Positions 5,976 to 12,879 of a DNA stretch of 12,879 nucleotides are shown one piece after another. The stretch is from Methanobacteriota archaeon (lineage in GTDB: Archaea; Methanobacteriota; Methanobacteria; Methanobacteriales; Methanobacteriaceae), in assembly GCA_023436175.1 (NCBI GenBank), contig JAEZKE010000026.1, positions 1 to 12,879 of the forward strand. The letters run 5' to 3'. The position numbers and the translations under genes were made by a program. The notes beneath the pieces are model-generated. The model ran no database searches. It was not told where the DNA came from and saw only the letters and a list, made by a program, of their open reading frames with translations. Numbering within the stretch: position 1 is the stretch's first letter; each line of letters begins with the position of its first letter.

Positions 5976-6617
5976 ATGGCTATTTCCAGAAAACAACGAG
6001 AAAGAGAACAGAGACGCAATGGACTCATAGATGCTGCAGAAAAACTCTTCTTTGAGAGGGGTTATGATAATGTTACAATGGATGAGATAGCAGATGAAGC
6101 TGAAGTTAATAAAGCACTGCTGTACTATTACTTCAAGAATAAAGAAGCATTATTTTTTGCTGTTGATCTTCGAGGAGTTAGAATATTGCATGAACTGTAT
6201 GTAAAATGCTCTAATCTTGATGTTGATGGTTATACTAAAATAAAATTTATGATTCAAAGTCTTTTTGAATTTTCTAAGGATTATCCAGATTATTTCCGTA
6301 TTTACCGTTATGCAGGAACAGAAAGGTTCCAGATGAGTGATAACGAAGATGCAAAAGAACTTGTAGATCTGACAACTGGAATATGGAGACTAATGGTTGA
6401 AGCGATACTTCAGGGAATGAATGATGGAACCATCCGAAAGGATGTGGATCCTGTAGAAATGTCTATTTATATTAACGTCATGAGTATGAGTGCTTTGAAT
6501 ATTGATATAAGTTTTAAACTGATACTGGAAGCTAGGGGAATACATCCGGATAAATTTTGGAAAGATTTGCAGCGTTTTTTAGATCCTGCAATTACAAACC
6601 GTTCTTTTCCGGTTTAA
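5976..6617 (+). CDS. TetR/AcrR-family transcriptional regulator
   Basis: 213-residue cytoplasmic DNA-binding repressor. The N-terminal TetR domain spans about residues 12-60: RRNGLIDAAEKLFFERGYDN is helix 1 and turn, VTMDEIADEAEVNKALLYYYF is the helix-turn-helix, and KNKEALFFAV is helix 4. Residues 65-213 form the variable helical ligand and dimer domain, which gives no clue to the ligand. GGTGA (5965-5969) is a good Shine-Dalgarno, 6 nt before the ATG. The gene diverges from the mtrA-like gene across a region with a 35-bp palindrome, so control of that gene (and perhaps of itself) is likely but inferred. A hairpin terminator follows. Confidence 0.93.
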   Translation: MAISRKQREREQRRNGLIDAAEKLFFERGYDNVTMDEIADEAEVNKALLYYYFKNKEALFFAVDLRGVRILHELYVKCSNLDVDGYTKIKFMIQSLFEFSKDYPDYFRIYRYAGTERFQMSDNEDAKELVDLTTGIWRLMVEAILQGMNDGTIRKDVDPVEMSIYINVMSMSALNIDISFKLILEARGIHPDKFWKDLQRFLDPAITNRSFPV

Positions 6618-6986
6618 AAAGTGAAAAGACCGATTGCAACGATAAAAAATAAATCTGTTTTATTTTTTCATTAATTAATTTTTATATTAGTAACTAAGGT
6701 TTCAAGTAATTAGTTTTAGGATAGTTATCTACTGTATGAACAAGTTAAATTTCTTTTAGACAAATTTATGCAGAAAATTATCTAACCAAATTAAGACAAT
6801 TTATTTTAAATATGAGCATATTTTCAATTGTAAATGCTATTTAACGTATTAATCATTGGAAAAATCAGGATACCATACATAAATAATTTGCTGATCATAT
6901 CTGCACTTGATTTTTAGAAGATCTAAAATATACTTTAAAAGCTTTAGATATATCATTAAGATTATAATAATTATGGAAGTGTAAAT
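6618..6986. other. Intergenic region between tetR and DUF2284 gene
   Basis: 369 bp, AT-rich, no gene seen. It begins with the tetR terminator (6644-6668). Near its end it has a perfect 7-bp inverted repeat TTTTAGA/TCTAAAA (6912-6918, 6922-6928, loop AGA) about 20 bp upstream of a box A candidate TTTAGATATATC (about 6943-6954). That would place the start of the DUF2284 transcript near 6972. The remainder shows nothing I can name. Confidence 0.55.
6644..6668 (+). terminator. Terminator after tetR
   Basis: AAAAAATAAA (6644-6653) is complementary to TTTATTTTTT (6659-6668). The right arm itself supplies the T-run, and further T-rich sequence follows. It starts 26 nt after the tetR stop. Confidence 0.6.
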
Positions 6987-7628
6987 ATGAAAAAGATTGA
7001 CGTTTATAAACCTTTAGAGAAGGTGGCTTTAGAAAAAGGGTGCCCTGAAGCAAAGGTTGTCCCTGTTGATAAGGTGGTAGTAGAGGATAGAGTGCGCCTT
7101 CGATGTATGGTTGGTTGTCCCCACTATGGCAAAGGCCTGAGATGTCCTCCATACACCCCAAGTGTTGATGAATTCCGGAAAATGTTAAATGATTACAGCT
7201 TTGTAATGGTTGTTAAACTTAAACCAAGGGAGATATCTGAAGAAGTGCTGGCTCAATATGCTGTAAAAGATGGGAAAACAAGGCTATGGGATCAAGATTC
7301 AAGTATTAATGATTCAACAGGTAATATAAAGTCTGACTTTGTAAAACATTATGAAAGTTCTTTAATGGACTTATTGGAACTTGAAAGGGCTGCTTTCAAA
7401 AGCGGATATGTTTTTGCCACGGTATTTTTTGCGGGGCGGTGTCTGCTCTGCGAAGAATGCAACGTTGATGAAGCTAAATGTTTAAACCCAAGTATGGCGC
7501 GCCCTTCTGCTGAGGCTATGGGTATAAACATGATGAAAACGGCAGAAAACGCAGGAATGAATTTAAAATTTGACACGGGGGATAAACTATCATCAATGAC
7601 CCCAATGGCCATATTGCTCATAGATTAA
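6987..7628 (+). CDS. DUF2284 predicted metal-binding protein
   Basis: 213-residue cysteine-rich cytoplasmic protein of the uncharacterised DUF2284 family. The N-terminal cluster is C40-x3-C44-x8-C53 followed by PPYTP, the hallmark GKGLRCPPYTP. A second cluster C152-x2-C155-x2-C158-x6-C165-LNP resembles a ferredoxin-like iron-sulfur site, and SMARPSAEAMGI follows as in the family. An iron-sulfur or other metal centre is likely. The reaction is unknown, although relatives are common in anaerobes. GGAAGTG (6975-6981) is the Shine-Dalgarno. It stands alone between tetR and the MoxR/VWA unit, so context gives no firm role. Confidence 0.85.
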   Translation: MKKIDVYKPLEKVALEKGCPEAKVVPVDKVVVEDRVRLRCMVGCPHYGKGLRCPPYTPSVDEFRKMLNDYSFVMVVKLKPREISEEVLAQYAVKDGKTRLWDQDSSINDSTGNIKSDFVKHYESSLMDLLELERAAFKSGYVFATVFFAGRCLLCEECNVDEAKCLNPSMARPSAEAMGINMMKTAENAGMNLKFDTGDKLSSMTPMAILLID

Positions 7629-7722
7629 TGAATAACATAATGATGATATTTTAGGTTACTTTAGATTACCATCAGAATTTAGTAAGATAAATATAATATA
7701 TTTAATATACAATGGTGATTTC

Positions 7723-8574
7723 ATGCAAGAGATCAGTTTAGATACAAATTATGTAGAAAACGTTTTAGCTCGAAATAATTACATTCCTGATGATAATATA
7801 GTTACTGTAGTTTTTTTAGCATTATCACTTAAAAAGCCGATTTTAATTGAAGGACCGCCAGGGACTGGAAAAACAGAACTTTCTAAAGGAATATCAAGGG
7901 CATTTGAAAGAGATTTTTTTAGAATACAGTGTTATGAGGGCATAACTTTTGAACAGATCGTTGGGGAATGGAACTATCAAAAACAGCTCCTAAGTCTTGA
8001 GATGTCCAAGATAAATAAATCTGAAGAGGATGTATTTAAAGAAGAATTTTTTATAAAAAGACCCCTTTTATCCGCATTTATGAATAAAAAGCATTCTGTA
8101 GTTTTAATAGATGAAATTGATAAGGCAGATGAAGAAGTAGAAAGTTTCCTACTCCAGGCACTCGGAGAAAAGCAGATTACCGTAAATGATCTGGGAACTT
8201 TTGAATTAAACAACGATTTAATGGTTATAATGACTTCAAATTCTCAAAGACAGCTTCTTGATGAGACGAAAGATAGATGTTTATATTTATATATTGATTA
8301 TCCCACATTTGAAAGAGAAGTTGAAATAGTAAAGTCTCACACTCCTGATGCATCTTTAAATCTCATAAAAAGTGTTGTAAGAGCAATACAAAAGATAAGA
8401 AAGCTTAATCTTACCAAAAATCCTTCTATCCGGGCTACGGTTGATTGGGTTAGAAGTCTCATGTTGTTTAATAAGGATGATTTGGATGCAGATTCTCTTA
8501 AAAAGACAATTAATGTTGTTATTAAAAATGAAGACGATAGAAAAAAAGTTTTAGATAACTTAAACAGGGAATAG
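7723..8574 (+). CDS. MoxR/CoxD-type AAA+ ATPase
   Basis: 283-residue AAA+ ATPase of the MoxR family, which act as chaperones that remodel or insert metal cofactors into client complexes, usually with a VWA partner. Walker A is GPPGTGKT (44-51), Walker B is VVLIDEID (126-133), sensor 1 is MTSNS (170-174), and the likely arginine finger is R185 in DETKDRCLYLYIDYP. The C-terminal lid extends from about 195. GGTGAT (7714-7719) precedes the ATG by 3 nt. The next gene starts 21 nt after the stop and encodes a VWA protein, the standard CoxD-CoxE pairing. The client cannot be named: no carbon monoxide dehydrogenase or other CoxD substrate is nearby. Confidence 0.9.
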   Translation: MQEISLDTNYVENVLARNNYIPDDNIVTVVFLALSLKKPILIEGPPGTGKTELSKGISRAFERDFFRIQCYEGITFEQIVGEWNYQKQLLSLEMSKINKSEEDVFKEEFFIKRPLLSAFMNKKHSVVLIDEIDKADEEVESFLLQALGEKQITVNDLGTFELNNDLMVIMTSNSQRQLLDETKDRCLYLYIDYPTFEREVEIVKSHTPDASLNLIKSVVRAIQKIRKLNLTKNPSIRATVDWVRSLMLFNKDDLDADSLKKTINVVIKNEDDRKKVLDNLNRE

Positions 8575-8595
8575 ACTGTAACTTATGGAATCCGC

Positions 8596-9738
8596 ATGAT
8601 TAATGAAATAGTTAAATTTTCAGGTATACTGCGGGAAAATGGAATTCCTGCAAGTGTTAGGAGCACAAAAATAGCCTGTGAAGCTGTTCCTTTAATAGAA
8701 AATAATGATGGAAATTTACAGGAAGCTCTGGCGTGTATTTACCTTAAAGACCAGCGCCAGAGAAAAAAATTTAATGAATTATACATATCTTTTTTTGAGG
8801 AAAAAGAAGAAGAAAAAAAACTTCCACCCAGATTTGGAGATAAATCCAAGTTTATAAAAAGATATAATATATCAGTCAATACTAAAAACGTTTCTGACTT
8901 TGATCCTGGTGATAAAGCTCAGCAGTATAAAATAGATTATATTAAAAACACATTAAATGATATAAACGATAATGCCAATAGAGAAGGTAATTCTGAGCTT
9001 TTAAAAAGTAATCTCAAGACTTTGAACAATCTTCAACCAGAATTGATAGATTTATGTCAGAAACTAGGCCGAAAGATTGCAACAAAAAGAGTGCGACGAT
9101 ATAAAATGGCCAAAAAACAAAAACCAGATATTCGGAGAAGTATCAGAAAAAACATGAAACATGGGGGAACTCTTCTGGAGCTTGTGAAGAGTAAACCAAA
9201 AATAAAAAAGCAAAATCATTATTTTTTAAGTGATGTGAGTGTTTCATGCGACTGGATAAGCATCTGGTTTTTTTGCATGGTTTATGCAGCCCAGAATTCT
9301 TTTAATAAGGCAAGGGCATTTGAATTTGATAATAAAGCCCCTGAAATATCTTCAGCTCTTGCTGAAATGAATGTAGTCGATGCTTTTATCAAAGTTTTAG
9401 AGATCAGGCAAAAAAATAAGATGATCCGAGGTAAATCCAATATGTTTACTGCGTTTGATGGTTTTTTAAAGCAAGCCAATCTAAACAGTAAGTCTTACGT
9501 CATGATTTTAAGTGACTGCAGGGACTGGGCTGGTCCAAAAGAAGACGGCATACCTAAAAGCGCACAATTTATTGAGGACATGGTCAAAAAGTCTAAGAGA
9601 GTTTTAATATTAAATCCAGAACCTGAAATTAAATGGAATGCCGCAGACAGCTGTGTTTCTTATTATGAAAATGTTGGCGCTGAAGTTTTTGAAGTCAGTG
9701 ATTTAGAACAGCTTGCTAATTTGATAATTGAGATTTAA
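8596..9738 (+). CDS. CoxE-like VWA-domain protein
   Basis: 380-residue partner of the MoxR ATPase just upstream. Residues 1-200 are helical and highly charged, with an acidic/Lys stretch FFEEKEEEKK (66-75) and the basic segment RRSIRKNMKHGG (180-191) that in CoxE-type proteins precedes the VWA fold. Residues 205-380 are the VWA domain with a complete MIDAS metal site: D213-V-S215-V-S217, T285 and D307 (LSDCRD). No signal peptide or clear membrane helix is seen. The ribosome-binding site is weak (TGGAA), which suggests coupling to translation of the ATPase gene 21 nt upstream. Together they probably form a MoxR-VWA chaperone module for an unknown client. Confidence 0.88.
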   Translation: MINEIVKFSGILRENGIPASVRSTKIACEAVPLIENNDGNLQEALACIYLKDQRQRKKFNELYISFFEEKEEEKKLPPRFGDKSKFIKRYNISVNTKNVSDFDPGDKAQQYKIDYIKNTLNDINDNANREGNSELLKSNLKTLNNLQPELIDLCQKLGRKIATKRVRRYKMAKKQKPDIRRSIRKNMKHGGTLLELVKSKPKIKKQNHYFLSDVSVSCDWISIWFFCMVYAAQNSFNKARAFEFDNKAPEISSALAEMNVVDAFIKVLEIRQKNKMIRGKSNMFTAFDGFLKQANLNSKSYVMILSDCRDWAGPKEDGIPKSAQFIEDMVKKSKRVLILNPEPEIKWNAADSCVSYYENVGAEVFEVSDLEQLANLIIEI

Positions 9739-9756
9739 TGTTAAAATGGTGATATG

Positions 9757-10026
9757 ATGATAGAATACTTAGCTCAAAATGAAGGACCTACTACTTACCA
9801 ATTGATTTTTAAAGATACTGGTATCTCAGAAAAGACATATAAAGTATTAGAAAAACATTTAAAGAAATATAATGAGAAATTAGTATTGACGCATGTGCCT
9901 GTTGCAGATGAAGTGGCAATCATTGTAAATAAAAAATGCGAAAACGATGAATGCCGTGAAATTGAAGCAGAACGGTTTATTAAATATTATGCGGGGATTT
10001 TGAGAAAAATTGCTGCTAAAAAATAA
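9757..10026 (+). CDS. Small protein of unknown function in the MoxR-VWA unit
   Basis: 89 residues from the ATG at 9757 (90 from 9754). GGTGAT (9748-9753) abuts the first ATG and lies 3 nt from the second, the same spacing as in the MoxR gene, so I prefer 9757. I do not recognise the family. The N-terminal half (TTYQLIFKDTGISEKTYKVLEKHLKKY) looks like a small helix-turn-helix or winged-helix start. A beta-like stretch (LVLTHVPVADEVAIIVN) and a KKCENDECREIE segment with two cysteines follow, then a basic C-terminal helix. It begins 18 nt after the VWA gene and ends at a strong terminator, so it is the third gene of that operon. It may be an adaptor or regulator of the module, which is inference. 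Confidence 0.75.
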   Translation: MIEYLAQNEGPTTYQLIFKDTGISEKTYKVLEKHLKKYNEKLVLTHVPVADEVAIIVNKKCENDECREIEAERFIKYYAGILRKIAAKK

Positions 10027-10053
10027 CTTTTGTAAAGTTCGATATGTTTTAAG

Positions 10054-10104
10054 TAGTTCCCTAACTTCTTGGGGAACTATAACTTTTAGCTAATTATTTT
10101 TTTT
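10054..10104 (+). terminator. Strong hairpin terminator after the MoxR-VWA operon
   Basis: TAGTTCCC (10054-10061) pairs with GGGAACTA (10072-10079) in an 8-bp stem. A run of eight T (10097-10104) comes 17 nt later. It sits in the convergent gap with the M28 peptidase gene and may serve both directions. Confidence 0.65.
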
Positions 10105-10132
10105 ATTTGTTACATTAAATATTTTCAATAAC

Positions 10133-11056
10133 TTACACTGTTAAATTTAGTATGGTCATGGTCACTGTTTGACCTATTTTTGCTATGTCTTTTGAATTGA
10201 GCTTGTCTGCAGTATTAGCACTGCTCCATGGGGCAACTTCAAAGGGTTGGCTCATTACCTGGCAAACTGGCACTTTATTAATATTGTTATAATAGAATGG
10301 GTAAGTGTCACTAGGATATGTTGTTGTTCCGGTAGTAGATGGATGTCCTAATTGTTTAGCGCAGTTTTTCATAAGATCTATTAATCTGGGATCTCCATTA
10401 ACAGGTTGCGGCTGATTACTATGGCCAATTAAAGATACCTGTTCACCAGCACCCACACAGTTAAGGTCTATAACTGCTTCACAATTTTTAACAATGTTTG
10501 GATGGCTCTTTACAAAGGCATCTGAACCTTTAAACCACATTTCTTCTCCTCCAAATCCAACAATGAGAACGGTTTGTTTTGGTTTGTATCCATTGGATAA
10601 TACTCTGGCCATTTCAGTTTGTATTCCCATGGCGGCAGCATCGTCTGTGGCCCCCTCACAGAATCCTGGAGAATCGATATGTGAACCTACAATGATGTAT
10701 TTCTCTGGACTTTCTGACCCCTTAATCTCCCCAATAACGTTGTACGTGTATTTACCATCGCCTAAATCTACCTTTTCTTTATATGCGTTAATACCATTAT
10801 TTTTAAATTCAGCCTCCATCTCATCTGCAGCTTTTAATTCAGCATCGTTACCTCCATATCTGGAACCTAAACTGCAAATTGTTTTGGAGAAATCCAGTGC
10901 ATTTTGCGAATTAAATTCTTTAGCTTTGGTCAGTGGATCGGTTACACTTGGTTGGAATTGATCAATGGTACTGGCTGAGTTGAACATGAATACGCCTGCA
11001 AGTACCACTGCGCATAATGCTATTCCTGCAATTAAAAATATGTTTTTATTCTTCAT
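10133..11056 (-). CDS. M28-family metallopeptidase homologue, membrane-anchored or secreted
   Basis: 307 residues. An N-terminal hydrophobic segment (6-26, IFLIAGIALCAVVLAGVFMF, after KNKN) is a signal peptide or anchor that places the domain outside the cell. The M28 (aminopeptidase Y/S) core shows H126-I-D128 (GSHIDSPG), D138/D139 (GATDDAAAMG), E171-E172 (GGEE) and D197 (DLNCVG), four of the usual five zinc ligands with the catalytic Glu. The last ligand, normally His in a HTxxDT motif, seems missing: the equivalent stretch is WSSANTADKL (277-286). The conserved SDH is SDT (249-251). It may be inactive or have altered specificity. Shine-Dalgarno-like GGGGATC precedes the ATG. The gene is monocistronic and converges on the MoxR-VWA operon. 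Confidence 0.88.
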   Translation of the reverse strand: MKNKNIFLIAGIALCAVVLAGVFMFNSASTIDQFQPSVTDPLTKAKEFNSQNALDFSKTICSLGSRYGGNDAELKAADEMEAEFKNNGINAYKEKVDLGDGKYTYNVIGEIKGSESPEKYIIVGSHIDSPGFCEGATDDAAAMGIQTEMARVLSNGYKPKQTVLIVGFGGEEMWFKGSDAFVKSHPNIVKNCEAVIDLNCVGAGEQVSLIGHSNQPQPVNGDPRLIDLMKNCAKQLGHPSTTGTTTYPSDTYPFYYNNINKVPVCQVMSQPFEVAPWSSANTADKLNSKDIAKIGQTVTMTILNLTV

Positions 11057-11533
11057 AGATCCCCAATTGCTTTAATTAAATAATAAAGAATTTAAGAGGT
11101 ATGTTTTTAATTAAATAAACTAAATTAAGGAATTTAAGAATTTTAAGGACATAATGGTCCTGATTTGTTCTTGATTAGTGCACTTTTAACATTTTGTCGA
11201 GTTAATTTCCTGCACATAATTTCTTTATTTAAACTTTATAATAAATTTTATTAGAATGGTAATAATATGAATGTTATTAGCGGATTAATTTTCATTTGAT
11301 AATGATCGTAAAAGGAGTTATTTGTTATTTAGAATATTTTTGAGACTATTTTGGGCAATAAAATGAGTTTAGATTTTAAAATTTAGTTTGTTTTTGATAT
11401 TTAGTTCGCTTTTGGGATTTCGATCTTCCGAGCGATTAGCGAGGCAGGTTTCAATTGGTTTTGAAATCATTTAGAATTTAAGAGTAAAATTTTGTTGGAA
11501 TTTAAAATTAGAATTCATATTGATTTTGGTTTT

Positions 11534-11563
11534 CCGCAGCAAAAAACGTAGTTTTTTGCGAGG
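11534..11563. repeat. CCGCAG / hairpin / CGAGG element, copy 1
   Basis: CCGCAG (11534-11539) and CGAGG (11559-11563) flank a 9-bp stem GCAAAAAAC/GTTTTTTGC (11539-11547, 11551-11559) with loop GTA. The flanks are identical in copy 2 (11879-11907), but the stem sequence is different. Confidence 0.8.
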
Positions 11564-11576
11564 ATTTTTGGTTCAG

Positions 11577-11593
11577 CTTTTTCTAGGAAAAAG
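11577..11593 (-). terminator. Hairpin 3' of tRNA-Arg(CCT)
   Basis: CTTTTTC/GAAAAAG (11577-11583, 11587-11593, loop TAG) begins 5 nt after the tRNA 3' end. On the tRNA strand it reads CTTTTTC first, so it supplies an oligo-T of five, a plausible terminator or processing signal. Confidence 0.5.
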
Positions 11594-11596
11594 GTG

Positions 11597-11673
<77 letters not shown>

Positions 11674-11705
11674 ACGTATATTCAGAATTAATTTGTTGTA
11701 TCTGA

Positions 11706-11714
11706 TTTATAAAG
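11706..11714 (-). promoter_or_regulatory. Box A of tRNA-Arg(CCT)
   Basis: The minus strand reads CTTTATAAA, centred about 37 nt upstream of the tRNA 5' end. This is consistent with a short leader removed by RNase P. Confidence 0.55.
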
Positions 11715-11878
11715 TTTATATTTTGAGATTTTAAATAATGTTTGCTTTTAGAGTTTTCTTTTCTCCGAGCGTTAGCGAGGCAAAATCCGCAGTTTTGAAA
11801 TCTTATTGAATTTAATAAAAAGGATTTTTTAACGCTTATAATAATATTTAAAATTGAATTCGTTTTGATTTTGGTTTT

Positions 11879-11907
11879 CCGCAGCTCAAAACTTGTTTTG
11901 AGCGAGG
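11879..11907. repeat. CCGCAG / hairpin / CGAGG element, copy 2
   Basis: Same flanks as the element at 11534-11563, but the stem is GCTCAAAAC/GTTTTGAGC (11884-11892, 11895-11903, loop TT). The two stems differ at several positions, yet both remain perfectly paired. Confidence 0.8.
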
Positions 11908-11917
11908 ATTTTGGATT

Positions 11918-12014
<97 letters not shown>

Positions 12015-12059
12015 ATATGATACAGTTCAAAGTTGGTAATTAATAGATTATTGGTTCTG

Positions 12060-12070
12060 CTATATAAAAT
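12060..12070 (-). promoter_or_regulatory. Box A of tRNA-Arg(TCT)
   Basis: The minus strand reads ATTTTATATAG, containing the exact methanogen consensus TTTATATA, about 50 nt upstream of the tRNA 5' end. This predicts a leader of roughly 20-25 nt. Confidence 0.65.
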
Positions 12071-12142
12071 AAACTGTTACATGTAACTATTTTTATAATA
12101 ATTACACGCAACCTCAATCCAACTCAATTGTACATGTTAAAT

Positions 12143-12868
12143 TTACATGTAAGCTGGTGATTCTGTTTCGCCTTGTCCTTGTACGGTTTGAGCTAGTTCT
12201 TTAAGTCTATTTTCTATTTCTTCTGCTTCTTTTATAAGTGGCTCTGGATTAATATTTGTGCCTAACATTTTGTTTAAAACATTTGTCACGTCCGCAGCAG
12301 CCCTTGGATCTGGATATGGGCTTGTTATTTCTGCAAATAGGCAGGATCCTGGTATGCCTTTCATCATGCTTCTTGTAAGTAAAGTACCTGATAGTCCTGT
12401 TATATTCCCAAATGGTAAAATAGGCAGGTCTATCTTTCCAAGTCGTTCCAGGGCTTCATCTGAATTTGCAGCGCCTGCAGCTCCTTGGCTTTTTTCCCTT
12501 ACAACTATACTGTTAAATGTAATTATTTCTTTACTGTTATTTCTTTCCATCCAGTCCACTATGCCGTTTGTCATGTCAAAAGCGACATTTGGGGGGATGA
12601 TGAAATCTGAAAGGAATAAAACGATTCCTTCCGTGGCGTATATCCTGAACGGATGAATTGCCTTACCTTTATACAGTACTGCAAGAGGAGGGAAATATTT
12701 GGAGTCAATATATCCTATTTCTTCCATGTTAAGCTCTTCAACTAAAAGCCATCCTAATATATTTCCTATAAGGCCTAATTCAGGTGATCCTTCTAAGACT
12801 ATTGCATCTTCAACATTTTTAGAAATTATTTTACAGCATTCATATTCAGTCTCAACCATATCAACCAT
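12143..12868 (-). CDS. PAC2-family protein with HbYX-like C-terminus
   Basis: 241-residue second PAC2-family protein, distant from the one at 2694-3461. The family features are AIVLEGSPELGLIGNILGWLL (22-42), KYFPPLAVLYKG (58-69), the strand GIVLFLSDF (81-89), ITGLSGTLL (156-164) and a C-terminal helix KEAEEIENRLKEL (213-225). A flexible tail ends in AYM. A hydrophobic-Tyr-any C-terminus (HbYX) is the tail by which proteasome activators dock into 20S pockets, and the archaeal PAC2 homologue PbaB uses such a tail. Alanine is a weak fit at the hydrophobic position. The first ATG (12868) has no clear Shine-Dalgarno. A second at 12859 is preceded by GGTTGAT, so the true start may be 3 codons in. 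Confidence 0.88.
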   Translation of the reverse strand: MVDMVETEYECCKIISKNVEDAIVLEGSPELGLIGNILGWLLVEELNMEEIGYIDSKYFPPLAVLYKGKAIHPFRIYATEGIVLFLSDFIIPPNVAFDMTNGIVDWMERNNSKEIITFNSIVVREKSQGAAGAANSDEALERLGKIDLPILPFGNITGLSGTLLTRSMMKGIPGSCLFAEITSPYPDPRAAADVTNVLNKMLGTNINPEPLIKEAEEIENRLKELAQTVQGQGETESPAYM

Positions 12869-12879
12869 CTATGGTGCAC

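Noticed and set aside
10494..10961. 155-codon open frame antisense to the M28 peptidase gene
   Set aside because: The opposite strand encodes a clear M28 domain with motifs, and the antisense product shows no recognisable features or ribosome-binding context.

Overview
The window comes from a methanogenic archaeon of the Methanobacteriales, most likely a Methanobacterium-like organism. This rests on an MtrA-type corrinoid protein, archaeal information-processing genes (GINS, L44e, S27e, aIF2-alpha, Nop10), GGTGAT-type Shine-Dalgarno sites, TTTATATA box A elements, tRNA genes without an encoded CCA, and visibly AT-rich DNA. The genus is inference; no similarity search was possible.

Layout. 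(1) 1-753: 3' part of a GINS replication-factor gene. A 436-bp gap with tandem hairpins follows. (2) 1190-3461: a tight operon-like run rpl44e, rps27e, aIF2-alpha, nop10, PAC2-family chaperone, then endonuclease Q at 3517-4719, all on the plus strand. This resembles the conserved archaeal neighbourhood that links DNA replication and translation genes. (3) 4837-5382, minus: a soluble MtrA-like corrinoid protein, divergent from a TetR-family regulator at 5976-6617. Between them lie a box A for the mtrA-like gene, a 35-bp near-perfect palindrome at its predicted start site, and a five-hairpin cluster in the predicted leader. (4) 6987-7628: a DUF2284 cysteine-rich protein. (5) 7723-10026: a three-gene unit of MoxR-type AAA+ ATPase, CoxE-type VWA protein and a small unknown protein, closed by a strong terminator. 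(6) 10133-11056, minus: a membrane-anchored or secreted M28-family peptidase homologue that appears to lack the last zinc ligand. (7) 11428-12014: a duplicated unit carrying two tRNA-Arg genes (CCT and TCT anticodons, minus strand), each with unusual hairpin repeats downstream. (8) 12143-12868, minus: a second PAC2-family protein with a possible proteasome-docking (HbYX-like) tail.

How it fits together. The left third is housekeeping: replication, ribosome, translation initiation, rRNA pseudouridylation, proteasome assembly and repair of deaminated DNA. The middle is accessory: a TetR regulator next to a methyl-carrier paralogue, and an ATPase/VWA pair that probably acts as a chaperone or metal-insertion machine on an unknown client. 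The most unusual signal is non-coding: a family of short, mostly C-NNN-G triloop hairpins with conserved flanks but differing stems, found in three separate intergenic regions.
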